From Plasmodium malariae (Eukaryota; Apicomplexa; Aconoidasida; Haemosporida; Plasmodiidae), in assembly GCF_900090045.1 (NCBI RefSeq), contig NC_041777.1:427501-491500 (forward strand): a stretch of 64,000 nt of DNA. The letters are read 5' to 3'. The number at the start of each line of letters is the position of its first letter. Position 1 is the first letter of the stretch. A program made the translations under genes and the position numbers. Of this stretch, positions 9,791 through 22,318 are shown in pieces. The notes under the pieces are model-generated. The model ran no database searches. It saw nothing but the letters and a program-made list of their open reading frames with translations, and was not told the DNA's origin.

Positions 9791-12753
9791 TATATATAAT
9801 GCATTTTTACGCGACGGGCGCAGGTGTACCGAATGCTCTCCTAACAAAAAATAATAATTAATTTGAGAAATATAAACTACTAAAAATCAGCTTTTTCACA
9901 TTTATTTAATGCAAAATTTAAAAATTACTATTAATTTATTTTTATAAAAAAAAAAAAAAAACAGCTATAGCAAAAACTATGAATATTTCATGTATAGTGT
10001 TCTACTAAGTGTACCATATAAAATGTAGCACATATAATGTAACATGTAACATATTTAATTTTAAAAATCTAAATTTTCTATTAATATACACAAATAATCG
10101 GTAGAGTATAAGAAACACTTAAAAATAATAACAAAAAACAGTAACAAATAATAAGTAATAATATGTAATAACTATTAATACAGTTAATATCTTAAAAAGT
10201 ATACAGTAATAAAACTTAAAAACACATTTAAATCAAAATTTAGCTCAAGGTACAGTTATGAAAACGTAAAGAAGCAAAAATCAATACATTCATACGAAAA
10301 AGTAAATTAAACTTCTTCGTTTTTTTTTCCTTTATTATTATTTTATATTATACTATAATGAACTACATTGCACCATAATGTACCATATTGTACTGTAATG
10401 TACTTTGTTGTGCTGTTTTATACTATATTTGTGTTTAATGTTGTTAATATAATTACCACATTGTAACATTATCCTATAAACGATATTTCAACTTAGAGAA
10501 AAAAAAAAAAAAAAAAAAAAAATTATGTGTGGCTCATCTTTTTTTTTTTTTAAGGTTTTTTTTTAAATATTAAGATAAAAAAAGGACTTAAAAAATTTAT
10601 AGAAAAAAAAAAAAAAAAAAGAAAAAAAAGTGGAAGATATATATACACAAAACATTTATCTACAAAAAGATAGCACATTATAGTCATTAAAATGTAATGA
10701 TCTTTTTTTTTTTTTTTTTTTTTTTTTTATTACAAAATACAAAAGTGGGTAGAAAAAAGAGTTGTAAAGTTTTGCAGTTCCACAAAAATAAATAAAATAA
10801 AGATAAAATAAAGTAAAATGAGATAAATTATGCATAAATTAAAGTAAGATAAAACATAACAAGATAAAATAGAACAGTTGTCAAATATAGAAAGGAAAAA
10901 GGTTTCGATGTGCAACGTTTAACTAAATAGCACAATATGTACAACTTTACTTTTAAAAAAAAAAAAAAAAAAAGGGAACTAAGTCTTTGTTTCATCTTAT
11001 ATATATATATTTAGCAAACCCATCAAGAGGCAAATAAATAAATGAATAACATTTTATATTATACATAGTACATATAATACATATTTTTTTTTTTTTTTTT
11101 ACATATTGTGTTACTCACGTTTTCTGCGTAATATACAAAATGAAAAAAAGAACACAATGGGCTTACGAGTTTTTCGTACTATAAGTACAAACTTTACGCG
11201 AAATATGTGTGTGCAGGAAAAGCAAAAAAGAAAAATAGCTATAAAAAAAAAGAAGAGGTAAATAGAAACGTAAAAGAAAAAAAAAAAAATAGGCTAATAA
11301 AATTCCCCCATATTATTAGATGCCTAATTTTTAAGTAAATTATACCTACATCCCTTTTACATGATCTGTACAACAATAAATCTAATAATTTCTCTTCTTA
11401 GAAAGCATTTTATTTAGCCTATAATTTATTCATTTTAGTTCTTTTCATATATCTTACAAGTTTTTCAGCTAAATATGGAAAAGTTCAAACATGTACACGA
11501 TATATATTTCCTATATTTAATCATGTGTATATATATATATATATATATGTGTATGAATAACACCCTAGCTGTTGCCCTTTTTTTTATGGCATTTACACAT
11601 GCCCTGTAGTGGTAAAATGTCCTTTATTAAAATTTTTTTTTTCTGTTTCCCCATAAAGCTATTCATTTTGGTGTGTATTTGAAAAACCGATGGATGATTA
11701 TATCATTTCAAATTTTTAAGAAAAAGGAGAATTCATATATAAAAATAAAATTAAAAACAAAATATTAGAAATAAATGATCGCTTCAAGATGATCTACTGT
11801 AAAGTATTTTCCCAATTTTTCGGAATTTCTCAAAAATTGTGTAAACGTGGTATTAGGTGATATATTCCTTTTTTTTTTATTATTAAGAGCTATAAATAGC
11901 TTGTTTTTACATTTTGCTATGTGGCACTGTAGATTGTTACACCTTCTTAAGGCGCATTACTTACCTGCTTCTCTAATTCAAAATATGCCTAGTGTATTTC
12001 ATAACGAAAATAAAATATAATAGTTATGCAGAAAAGCGCTAAAAACCTTGCTTCTATAATGTACATTTGCAGCTCTGACATATTAATACATGTATAAGTA
12101 TATACGTATACCTAAGTGGCAATGATTAATGCTTCATTTCTCAATAATGGAGAAGAAAATATGCACTCGAATGAACGAAAAAAAAAAAAAAAATATTCGC
12201 ACCTATATATTACCCTTTGAACAAACAAAAAAGATTATAAGCATTGTAATTATAGTCTTAAATTATAAGTATTTCCGAACAAGACGCTAAGTTCAACCAT
12301 TAATGGAATGATGCGCCCCCTTCAAATAGACTTTTTCAGTTCATGCTTTGTTTCGATATAAAGAAGTCCCAACCAAGAAGATGTGCATATATATAAAAGC
12401 ACATAAGTACATCATATATATATATATATATATATATCATATAGATATGTACATACATAGGTACAAATATGTATTCCTTTTAAGTGGCAAAACACGAGTA
12501 ATTATTGCAAAACTTTTTTTCATAAAAAAGGAAATTATGATATTGTGCACTTAAGCCCAGTGTTCGTGAAAATATTACAAGCATCATTAAATAAATTTTA
12601 TTCCTTATTCATAAGCAAAAAATAAAAAAAAGAAATTTTCTCCGTAAATAATTAAATAATAATTATAACTGGAATTGTGCCAGTGGTACACCTTTTCTCA
12701 TTTGTATTTTCTTCTTTTTTAAAATAAACTTTTTGGAAGAACAGTTTCGTCCT

Positions 12754-12867
12754 TTACATTTCCTTCATATATTCTCTCTTTGTTTTTATGTGCGCAAAAA
12801 AAAAATAAAAAATAAAATATCCTGTAACAATAAAAAAGGAAAAGGAGTGCAAAGGAGTTTTATTCAT
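12754..12867 (-). CDS. candidate small single-pass membrane protein, 37 residues
   Basis: The minus-strand frame from ATG at 12867 encodes 37 residues. A short polar start (MNKTPLH) is followed by about 20 hydrophobic/aromatic residues (SFSFFIVTGYFIFYFFFAH) and a basic tail (KTKREYMKEM). This is the layout of tiny respiratory-chain or ER membrane subunits. The frame is open further upstream, but that part is TA-repeat-derived. Against it: AT-rich DNA easily gives Phe/Ile/Tyr-rich frames by chance. No family recognised. Confidence 0.2.
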   Translation of the reverse strand: MNKTPLHSFSFFIVTGYFIFYFFFAHIKTKREYMKEM

Positions 12868-13370
12868 CTTTATAACAAAGTTTACGAAAAGGTATGAGTT
12901 CCACACATAAACGTACGTATAAATAAATACATATGTATGTATATACTTATATTTATTTGTGCATGTTCGATATTTATAAATTTTATGTGTACATGTTTGC
13001 ATAATACGAACATACGAACATATCAACATATCAAAATACGTATATTCGTAGATGTTTCATATGCACGTAAAAATACCCCTACCGTTCATTTCTACACCTA
13101 CGGATGTACCAACTGTAATATAAAAAAAAAAAAAAAAATTTGGAAGATCCGTTATTCCAGTGTAATCCCTTTTTTTTATAATTTACATTTTTGAACTGAA
13201 AGCTTTAAGAGAAGAAGGTTTTCTCCAAATTTCTGGTTATGCATTATTTGTAAATGTCACAAAAAAAAAAAAAAAAAATATCGAATTGTGTCATATAATT
13301 TTATTCAAATTGAAGAAAAATTTTTTTTTTTTTTTTTCCCCTCTTTGTAAATCTCTAGCTAGCCAAAAGG

Positions 13371-16300
13371 ATGTCATTATTTGATGGCATGTTAATAAAA
13401 TCATTTGAAAGAAAAGAGGGGAAAAAATATTCAAATGAGAACAAAAAGAACTCTTCCAAAAAAGCAGATATTGGAAGAAATGATAATACTAAAAAAAATG
13501 ATAGTAATACTAGTGAGTGTGATCCAGGTAAAGAAAAAAAAAAAAAAAGACCCGTACCATGATTTGGTAGAGCTGTTACCCTCATATTACGTAAATAATC
13601 AATATGATCATAATATAAGTATAGACAGAGATGATAATATTAGCAGACAAGCAGTGGGGAATAATTTCAATCCAAGTGATAATAAAAATGCAACAAATAT
13701 GAGTAGAAACTTTGAAGAGTTGAATGAAATTGATTCAGTTTCCTTTAACAGTGTATATTACGAAAATGAGAATAATGCATATAAATATCCTGACCATGTA
13801 CATAATTATGACAATGAGAAAGATAGTAGTAACCGCTTACGAAATGAATCGAATGGACATAATTACGTTGGGATATGCAGAAGGAATAGCAACGAGTCCT
13901 CAATGGCCATTCTGGAAGATGACTTACGGAAAGAGGATCCGACTATGGCAAAAAGGAAGTACACCATCAGATCTTTTACAGATGAAGATAAAGTGGGAAA
14001 GGAAGGGGAAGAAGAAGAGGAAGAATATTTTACTCATAACGATAAAGAACAACTAAATGATATGTTAACCCGTATAGAAAAGGTGTTTAAGAATAATACT
14101 GGGCACTTTAATGTGAACGATGTTAAGGAAATTTTTGAAAAGTTATTTGAAAATAGGGTTAGGAAAAAGATGTTAATTACTTTATATTACTATATCTGTC
14201 ATTCTTACATGAACAGGAAAATTCTGAATTTGAAGGAAGAGTACATCTGTGATATGTTAATATACAAGTTTTTATTAAATGTTCATAAAATAAGAAAGAA
14301 AAGAAAGAGATATAAAGAGCAAGAAAAAATTATGATAATAAACGAAAAGTTAGACGTTGCAGATGTGATACAAAATAAAATACACAAGTACAGTTCCGTG
14401 TTAATGCAAAATGAAAACTATATTACGCAAATGTTTGAAAAAAAGAAATATATTTATTCTATTAATAGGATGTTGAAAAATTATGTTCATAACATTTTGA
14501 ACGTTATACTCCATAATATAATCATACTCAAAAAAAATAGAAAAAAAAATCAAAGGAAATATTTGGATGAAAAAAAAAAAGAATTACTCAATCAGGAGCT
14601 AAAAATAATAGAAAAAGAAAAGGAGGTAATCAAAGAAGAACAAGATATTCAAGAGAGAGAAAAAAAAATACAAAAAGAAAATGAGGATATATGCAAATCG
14701 GAAGAAGTCATTTCTGTAAAATATGATCAACAGATAAACAAAATTAATGAAGATATAAATCTCATGGATGTTAACATAAAAGAATTAGAAAAGAAAATTG
14801 AACTTATAAAAATAGAGAAATTGAACGCATTAAAAAGGAGAAATCAAATAGAAGGGGAAAAACAAATAGAGCTAGGGTTAGTTTTACAAAAGAAATCAAA
14901 AATACATACATCCATGAACTTTCTAAAAAACACACTTGAACTTGTAAATGAAAAGAAGACATTCATCATAAATGAAAAGGAAAGGATGAAAGAAGATTCA
15001 GCAATTTTGTGCACAATATACAAGAGATGGAATGAAAAATTTTTTTTAACTAATCAGTTAATATCAGCTCTGAGAAAGAGTATAGAAAGGTTTAGTAAAG
15101 ATTATGACCATATGAGTATTTCAGATTGTCATAGTATTACTGTATCTACTACAAATGGAAACCCCCTTATAAGTGATGGTAAATCTGTCCAGCCAGTGGA
15201 ACAACAAATACAGCAAGGAAAAAACGAAAACACAAATATTCAAATGGTAGAGTCTAACGTATCAGAAACGCAAAATATGGTTCCATACTATGAACAGAAT
15301 GAAGGAAAATCAAAAGGAGCACAAAAGTATTACTCGTACGATAAGGGTCAAATAGTGGATAATGAACAAAATAACGATATACAAAATTTTGGAAAAATAA
15401 AAGAGAGGTGTAAAAATGTAGTCATTAATATTAACGTTTCTTATTCAATAAAAAAAATATATTTTTTAAAAAAAAAAATCCTTGAACTTGAAAAAGTTTG
15501 TAACTATGTAAAAGAAAAGAAGAAAAAACTTATGATTGATATAAATCAGTGTAACTGCGAATTAGACAATATAAATATTAAAAAAGAAAATTTAAAAAAT
15601 AAAAAGAAGATTTTACTCAAAAGCAAAATGTTAAATGAAGTGAAAAACACTATTAACGAATTTGATGAATTATTAAAAACAGAAAATACCATTTTAAAGC
15701 AATTAGAAAACTCAAAAAATGACATGACTAGTTTGAAAAAGCAGTACCTTATCTATAAAGAAAAAAAAGAAAGAGTAAAAAAAAAATTATCTTTACAAGA
15801 AAGGAAGTTATTAAAAAGTGAAATGGAATATGTTGAACGTTTTTTAAGCTCAGTACAGCTTGATGAAAAAATCAAATGGCAGTTTATCGAAAGCAATGAT
15901 TTAACAAAAACAAGCCAAAATTGTATGATCGTAAAAGAGGGAGAAGCCGAACAGGAGAGAAACAATGAAGAGATAAGGAACATGGTAAAAGTAGATAGCT
16001 CTTGTGGAAAAGAGGAAAAAGTAAAAGACTGCGTTGCACAAATTAGGTGCTATAAAAACGGAGAAGAAATGAATGCAAGGAGAAAAGAAGAGAATAGTGG
16101 GGATAAGGAAAATTTTTTATTTTCTGAAGATTCAGATGACACAGAGAAGGAGAGAAATTTAAGGCAAGACGTGAAGAGTTTGTTGCACGAATTGGAGAAC
16201 GGCAGTTCGGGGTCTGAAAAGGAGGAAATTTCAAATGACGAAAAGGAAGATGTGGAAGTAGAAATAGACAAAGATAATGAAAATGTTGGGGGAGTAGAAA

Positions 16301-16920
16301 GCGGCAAAGGGAGCGATGATGATGGCGAACTAGACACTGACGAAGCAAAAAATAGTGAAAATAAAAATACAGAATCTCAAAGTAGTCAAGATGAACGCGG
16401 AGAAGGAGAAAAGGAAGGAGAAGAAGAACAACAACAACAACAACAAAGCGGTCATTCTGAAGGTGAACAAAAAGATAAAGTTGGAACAGATGAATCATGT
16501 ACATGCCAACAAAAATATAAAAAAAAAAATATATTATCAGAAGAAAATAGCAACAATCAGTCGATGAAAAACCAGCCAGTCCAAATAACATATGATACTG
16601 ACAGTATTATAATTAACAATGACCCCCGTTTAAGTGGAAATTACGATGAACTTTTGAATGTAATGAAAAAATTAAAAGAGGGAAAAAGTGATATCTTCGA
16701 AAAGATATTAGAAAGATATAAAACCATATATAGCGTAAATGAAAATATAGACTATAACATGTTAGAACAAGAAATTACAAACTTTTATAATGATGTAGTG
16801 AAAGAAGAAAATATTTTAAAAACTAAAAAGTTAAGTATAATAAAAAAAAAAAAAAATTTATTAAAAAAGTACTACTCATACACGTCAGATAATAGTGACG
16901 AGGAGGAGTTAAACATGTAA
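13371..16920 (+). CDS. large coiled-coil protein, frame interrupted at an A15 run
   Basis: Two overlapping frames make one gene. The upstream frame starts at ATG 13371 (preceded by AAAAGG) with MSLFDGMLIKSF and reads like a normal hydrophilic parasite protein until a run of 15 A at 13534-13548. After it, the plus-one frame continues as DPYHDLVELLPSYYVN to the stop at 16918-16920. Removing one A gives about 1182 residues. The alternative start, ATG 13405 in the downstream frame, gives 1171 residues but an atypical Ile/Met-rich N-terminus that looks like an out-of-frame reading. The middle (14250-15000 and 15420-15860) is Lys/Glu/Ile-rich heptad coiled coil. The region 16100-16480 is acidic and ends in a Gln run. 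The C-terminus is basic, then EEELNM. No signal, membrane segment or known domain. Likely structural or cytoskeletal; function unknown. Confidence 0.75.
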
Positions 16921-18222
16921 ATTTTGTTGAAGATATGTGTAGCAAAAATTAAAAATTGTAGTTAACTGTGTAAAACAAATGTTTACGCTCGCTCATTACA
17001 TAAATAATTAACATTTCAGTTGTTTAATGAAAAGCATATTTTTATTTTAAAAAATGTGAAAAAGAAAAAGTTGTACGAAGTTTTTTCCCCATTTATATAT
17101 AAAACTCGCAAAATAGCAAATTTTTAAAATCCGTTTATTTCCCTTTGGTGAGGAGGGATTTAACAAAAATATGTTTTTAAAATGATTACGAATAAAATGC
17201 ACAATATTTTTTCCCTTTTTTTTAAATTATCATTTTGGGCTTTTCTTCTCCCCTTTTGATGTTTTTCTGTCTATCCTTACGTCTGACTTACTGCAATACT
17301 GCCATACAGCTATAATACTGTTCTTTTTTCCTTTTACCTTTTTCTTTTTTCTCTTTTTTTTTTTTTTTGTTGTTGTTATCAGATGTCTGGGCATTTAAAA
17401 AATTTTTATTATGAAACTCTCTTCATTTTAACATTCCGGGTGTGCATTTTTTTTGTGAATATTGGCGAAAAAGAAAGAGGAACGTACCTCTTAATATACG
17501 TTTCATTCGTTTGCGCTGCATATATATATATAAGTATTACATGTGTATGTTTATGCTGCGTTTACTTACGTATTTGCTTATGTATTTATTTGTTTATTTA
17601 CTTATCATTTACCTACACATTTACCTAATAAATTTTTTTTTTTTTTTTTTTTTTTTTGTGCATGCAGAACTCTCGCACGTTATGTGCGAATTTGATTAAC
17701 GATTTTTTTTTTGTAATTTAGCTAAATAAAAAAAAAAAAAAAAATTAAAGGTGTTATATTATGTCCATTTGGAGAAATACCTATTTAGTACTAAGATGTA
17801 GTAATTAGTGCCAGGGTATATGTACATACTCTTAGTTGATACGCACTCTTAGAAGATACATACGTACCCCCGAGAGAGACACGTATTCACTCCTAAGAAA
17901 GACATATATGTGCGCCTTTGAAATTATATTTCTTTGCCTTTTTCTCATATAAATTTACTCCTTTTTTTTTAAGACCACAATATATTTAATTATTAAGCCA
18001 CTGATATGCCTGTTCGATGGCGCAAAAACTGAATACAATTCTTTGCTATTCCTAGCGATTTTACGAGTATCGTACTTTTCTCACTTGACCCACAGCTTAT
18101 TATTCTATTTTATTTTATATACTCTTTTCATTTTATCATTATATCACTTTAACTTTTTATATTATATTATTACTTAATTTTTATTTTATATTATTACTTA
18201 ATTTTTTTTTTATTTTTTTATT

Positions 18223-18270
<48 letters not shown>

Positions 18271-18302
18271 TTTCCTTTTTGAACATGCTTTAGTATAGTA
18301 GA
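16921..18302. other. intergenic between two plus-strand genes
   Basis: 3' flank of the coiled-coil gene and promoter side of the next gene. Holds long poly-T runs (17634-17657, 18227-18269) and nothing coding that I can support. Confidence 0.6.
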
Positions 18303-20168
18303 ATGTCTACGAACAAACTAAAAAGTAGCACGCTGCTTAAGATAGAAAGCAAGAATGTAGAGAGAGAAAAAAAAAAAATTAATAATAACAGTATTAGTAA
18401 TAATAATAAAAGTAGTAGTAGTAATAATAAAAGTAGTAGTAGTAATAATAAAAGTAGTAGTAGTAGTAATAATAATAATAATAATAACAGTATTAGTAAT
18501 AATAATAATAATAACAGTATTAGTAATAATAATAATAATAATAGTAATAGTAATAGTAGTAGTAATAACGATAATAGTAGTAATAATAATAAAATAGATA
18601 ACAATAATAACAATGGAAGCAATAATAGCTTGAGAAAACATGTTAGTCTTAAAATAGTCAGGAAAAAAATAGACAATGCCCATGCTGATAAAAATGTAGT
18701 AGTGGCACAGGGTACCTTGAGAGAGGAAAACGCGAAAATTATAAAAAACAAAATTTTAAAAAAGGTGCAGGATGCAAGTGATGTTGTTGATTGTTTATCC
18801 TCCTCAAAAATAAGTAATGATGAAAACAAAAAGACAGTTTTTAAAAAGGGTGTCCATAAATTGAACACACGAAAAGATGAAACTAATGATACTGACGATG
18901 AAGATGATAATGAGAATGGTATTAATAATAACGACAATGCAGATGGAAATACAAACAGTAACAGTAAAACCACGACTACTAAAAAAATAATAAGGATAAA
19001 GAAACCGAAAGAGCAAGTAATAAACAAACATAGTCCCTTAAATAATTTCAACGAACTAAATGCTGCAAATGCTGAGCATGTGGGAGAACAGTATTACAAC
19101 TCGAATGAGAAAAGCGTAAAAATGGAAGATTCGGAAAACGAAATTCTCAATTCGATTATAGAGAAAAAGAGTTTTCTCATTACAGATCAGCCGAATGATG
19201 TTAAAAAAAAAAAAAAAAAAATTATCGTAAAAAAAGTGCCTATCACGGAGAAGTCAAAAGTGGGGGGAAAAATGGAGGAAAATGCAGGTTACAAAGCAGA
19301 TGACAAACAGGACGACAAATGCGCTTACAGTATCCTCTACAAAACAAGCTCCCCTTCAAGCAGGATTAGCAACATTGGAAGAAAAAACACGAGTAGCTCT
19401 GCTGGCAAGAATTTCGAAAAGGCGAACAACGAAATAGGGATGAATAAAGCAAAATTAGACGAGTTAATGAAGACACACGAAAGTGAAATAAGTAACATAA
19501 AGAAGGAGAAGAAAATACAGGAGGAAAAGCTAAGTATATATATTCAAAATTTGAATGATGAAATGTACAACTTAAACAATAAACTAAATGATGAACTAAA
19601 AGAAAAATACAAAATGGAAGAAATGAATGAATATTTAAAAACTGCCAAATCGGGATTAGAAGAAAAAGTAAATACATTACAAAAAAAAATTGATGAATCG
19701 AATGAGTTGTATAGTTTACTTAATGAAAAATTTGTAACATTAGAGGAAGAAAATAAATTGCTATTAGAGCGAGATGAAGAAAATAATTTAAAAGTTCAAA
19801 ATTTGGAGGAGGAAAAAACAAAATTAGAAAAAAAATTAGAAGAAAAAAATATTTTAATAAAGAAAAAAGACGAAACTATAAATAAGTACAATAACGAAAT
19901 TGAAAATTATAAAAATGTGCTAAAAAGTAAGGGAGAAATGATCTTATTAAACAACAGTTCATCCACAATAGTAGATAAGAATTCAGCCGAAAGAAACAGC
20001 CAAAAAGAATATATAAATAAATTAACAAAGGAAAAAAAAGAATTAACATATGCTTTTAAAAAACAGCTCGATCTAATTGTTATATTAAAAAAACAAATCA
20101 ACCTTTTGGAAAATAATAAAATTCTTAACATAACTTCGAATGAATTTAAGAAAATTCTCCAAGATTAG
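18303..20168 (+). CDS. Asn/Ser-rich coiled-coil protein, 621 residues
   Basis: Single open frame from ATG 18303. Residues 1-25 are ordinary, and 28-110 are almost pure Asn/Ser encoded by AAT/AGT codon repeats. The middle is charged and low-complexity, with a poly-Lys run at about residue 303. From about residue 380 to 615 it becomes a continuous heptad coiled coil rich in Glu, Lys, Leu and Asn (for example NLNDEMYNLNNKLNDELKEK). It ends in LQD. No signal peptide or membrane helix. Such proteins in Plasmodium are often cytoskeletal or organelle-associated, but nothing here points to a particular role. Same strand as the preceding coiled-coil gene, 1.4 kb downstream, with no sign of shared transcription. 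Confidence 0.8.
   Translation: MSTNKLKSSTLLKIESKNVEREKKKINNNSISNNNKSSSSNNKSSSSNNKSSSSSNNNNNNNSISNNNNNNSISNNNNNNSNSNSSSNNDNSSNNNKIDNNNNNGSNNSLRKHVSLKIVRKKIDNAHADKNVVVAQGTLREENAKIIKNKILKKVQDASDVVDCLSSSKISNDENKKTVFKKGVHKLNTRKDETNDTDDEDDNENGINNNDNADGNTNSNSKTTTTKKIIRIKKPKEQVINKHSPLNNFNELNAANAEHVGEQYYNSNEKSVKMEDSENEILNSIIEKKSFLITDQPNDVKKKKKKIIVKKVPITEKSKVGGKMEENAGYKADDKQDDKCAYSILYKTSSPSSRISNIGRKNTSSSAGKNFEKANNEIGMNKAKLDELMKTHESEISNIKKEKKIQEEKLSIYIQNLNDEMYNLNNKLNDELKEKYKMEEMNEYLKTAKSGLEEKVNTLQKKIDESNELYSLLNEKFVTLEEENKLLLERDEENNLKVQNLEEEKTKLEKKLEEKNILIKKKDETINKYNNEIENYKNVLKSKGEMILLNNSSSTIVDKNSAERNSQKEYINKLTKEKKELTYAFKKQLDLIVILKKQINLLENNKILNITSNEFKKILQD
18385..18560 (+). repeat. AAT/AGT trinucleotide tract coding Asn/Ser
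   Basis: Imperfect trinucleotide repeats of aat, agt and aaa (units such as 'agtagtagtaataataaa') encode the N-terminal poly-Asn/Ser stretch. The in-frame period allows length polymorphism without frameshift. Confidence 0.85.
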
Positions 20169-21223
20169 CAAAAAATAAAACAAAACAAAACAAAAACCTT
20201 TTAACGCTACTGTTTTTGTTGAACGACACTTTTGATGTTGCTTAGGCTAGCAAAAAAAAAAAAAAAAAAAAAAAAAGAAAGAAAGAAAGAAAACAAAGAA
20301 ACAAAGAAACAAAGAAACAAAGAAACAAAGAAACAAAGAAACAAACAAAGAAGCAAAGAAAGAAACAAAAATAAAAATAAAAATAAAAATATTAACGCTA
20401 AACCTTAATCCAAACCCGAACTATTATAAGCTCCATCACTTTTATAATTTCCTGGAAAAATCCCAACAAGCAACGTTTATTTTAAAGATATTGTAAAGTG
20501 TATATATAAATGCATTTTTAAGTTGTAACTATGAGCATATATTATAATCACCACTCAGTACATTCTGCCCAATCCGCAAATTCTGTCCTTTTTCATCGAA
20601 TAATTTATTATATTAACAACTTAACTGAGAATATATAAGGTCTAATACTGAAAAAAAAAAATTTTTTTCTTTTTATTTATAACGTTAAAATAAACAATTA
20701 AAAAGAAGAAAAAAAAATAACAAATATTGTTGTTTTCCATTTTAAAAATAAAAAAAAAATAATAATAGAAGATATGAACATATATGAGCAACTCTAATAG
20801 AAGTACAAGGGTGCTTACACACATATATACACGTAAAAAATGTGGATATCGAAGGTAAACAGATGAACACAAAAAATTAAATTGGTTTACACATATAAAC
20901 TGCTGCATGCCGCATGCTACATCTAACATCATATTCAGATATAGCGTTACATTTTATCCATTCAAAATATCAAAAAAAAAAAAAAAAAATTACATACTAT
21001 ATATCAAATATTATATATTAAATTAAAAATGTTCTCCTTATTGCATACTCTTTATAAAGAGAAGAACGTTTTCATTTTAATCCTCATCCAGCGAGATATG
21101 TTTCCTTTTAGTTTGAAAATACCCTTTCCGCATTTTGATTGTAACAACATCATACATATGTGACCTTTTCTTTATTTTATTTTATTTTATTTTTTTAACT
21201 GTTCCTCACTCGGATGTACCAAC
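20169..21223. other. convergent intergenic region
   Basis: Shared 3' flank of the Asn/Ser coiled-coil gene (+) and the ZRANB2-like gene (-). Contains poly-A (20250-20276), an 8-bp 'aaacaaag' tandem repeat (20283-20370) and several A/T runs. No gene seen. Confidence 0.65.
20283..20370. repeat. 8-bp tandem repeat (aaacaaag)
   Basis: Roughly nine copies of 'aaacaaag' with minor variants follow a poly-A run just downstream of the coiled-coil gene stop. Confidence 0.85.
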
Positions 21224-22286
21224 TTAATCCTTTCTATACTTTTTTCTATCGTAATCACCTCGCCTTTCGTTACTTCTGTTTTCGTAGAAATCGGCTCTGT
21301 CCTGATTCCTCCTTTCATTGTACCTGCTATCACTGCGTTTGCCGTCAATATATCTGCCATCATTGTACCTGCCTTCACTGTGTTTTCCGCCATCATATCT
21401 ATCCCCACTGTTATAGCTTCTATCTCCTTTTTTTTCATAATCAGCTTTTCTGTCATAGTACTTTTTACTATCCCCTACTCCATTACTTCTTTTGACACAA
21501 TTTGACGAAACACTTCTAGATCGTGGGTTTTCAAAATGCTTGTTTTTGTATGTAATATTTTTATATATAGTGTTGTCTTTATTATTGATATGATAACTAC
21601 TGTGTCTTACATCACTTTCTTCAAAATTGATATTTGCATTTTTATCTCCATTCTCTACAAAAAGTGTTAAGCATATATATAATAATGGAAAGTATTATAT
21701 ATTTACACTATGTAAATATGCACACATGCAGGCTGATTTCATATACGCACATAACGTACTAACGCACTGATAAACTTATACACTAATACGATGACAAGCT
21801 GAAAAACTGATAAACCGATACACTGATTATTACATGCCTAAGTGAATGTCAGACAAGTGTATATAAATGTAAAAAGCTTAACCGATAATTTTTCTTTTTT
21901 TTTTCCTGCCGAATTCGTCATATTCTTCATCCTCAGAGTCATGAACTCTTTTTTCATTACTTCCTTGAATATCATAATGCCCTCCTCCTTTTCCTGTTCT
22001 TACTTCTTTATTACTTTTAAATTCGCTTAATTTTTTTGTAAATCTACTTTTACCACATATATTACATTTTTCTCTCTTAGCCCAATTTATATTGCCGCAG
22101 TCATCACATTTCCAGTCATTGGACTTAAAAAATACCTGCTTGAAATTTTTTTTTACTAGTAATAGAGGGGAGGGGAGAGGAGAAAGAATGATATGAAGAA
22201 AAGTGGGGTGTAACAACAAAGAGGGTGTTTAAAATAAGACGTATTTATACGTGTGCACATATACATACATGACTATATACATATAC

Positions 22287-22318
<32 letters not shown>

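Larger units (their letters stand above)
9464..13370. other. long intergenic region (3.9 kb)
   Basis: Very AT-rich, with many poly-A and poly-T runs (for example 10498-10523, 10703-10728), TA microsatellites (11528-11548, 12416-12436) and the tandem repeat at 9598-9790. It lies between the divergent 173-residue gene (-) and the coiled-coil gene (+), so it should hold both promoters. The only coding-like stretch I see is the short minus-strand frame at 12754-12867. No RNA gene could be recognised. Confidence 0.55.

Noticed and set aside
9464..13370. Possible centromere in the long AT-rich intergenic stretch
   Set aside because: Plasmodium centromeres are a 2-3 kb block of near-pure A+T with imperfect repeats; this region has ordinary mixed intergenic sequence with scattered G+C.
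16043..16591. 182-residue minus-strand frame opposite the coiled-coil gene
   Set aside because: Antisense to a Lys/Glu-rich coding region; composition (Leu/Phe/Ser/His) is the expected complement.
18290..19051. 253-residue poly-Leu minus-strand frame
   Set aside because: Mirror of the Asn/Ser codon repeats of the plus-strand coiled-coil gene.
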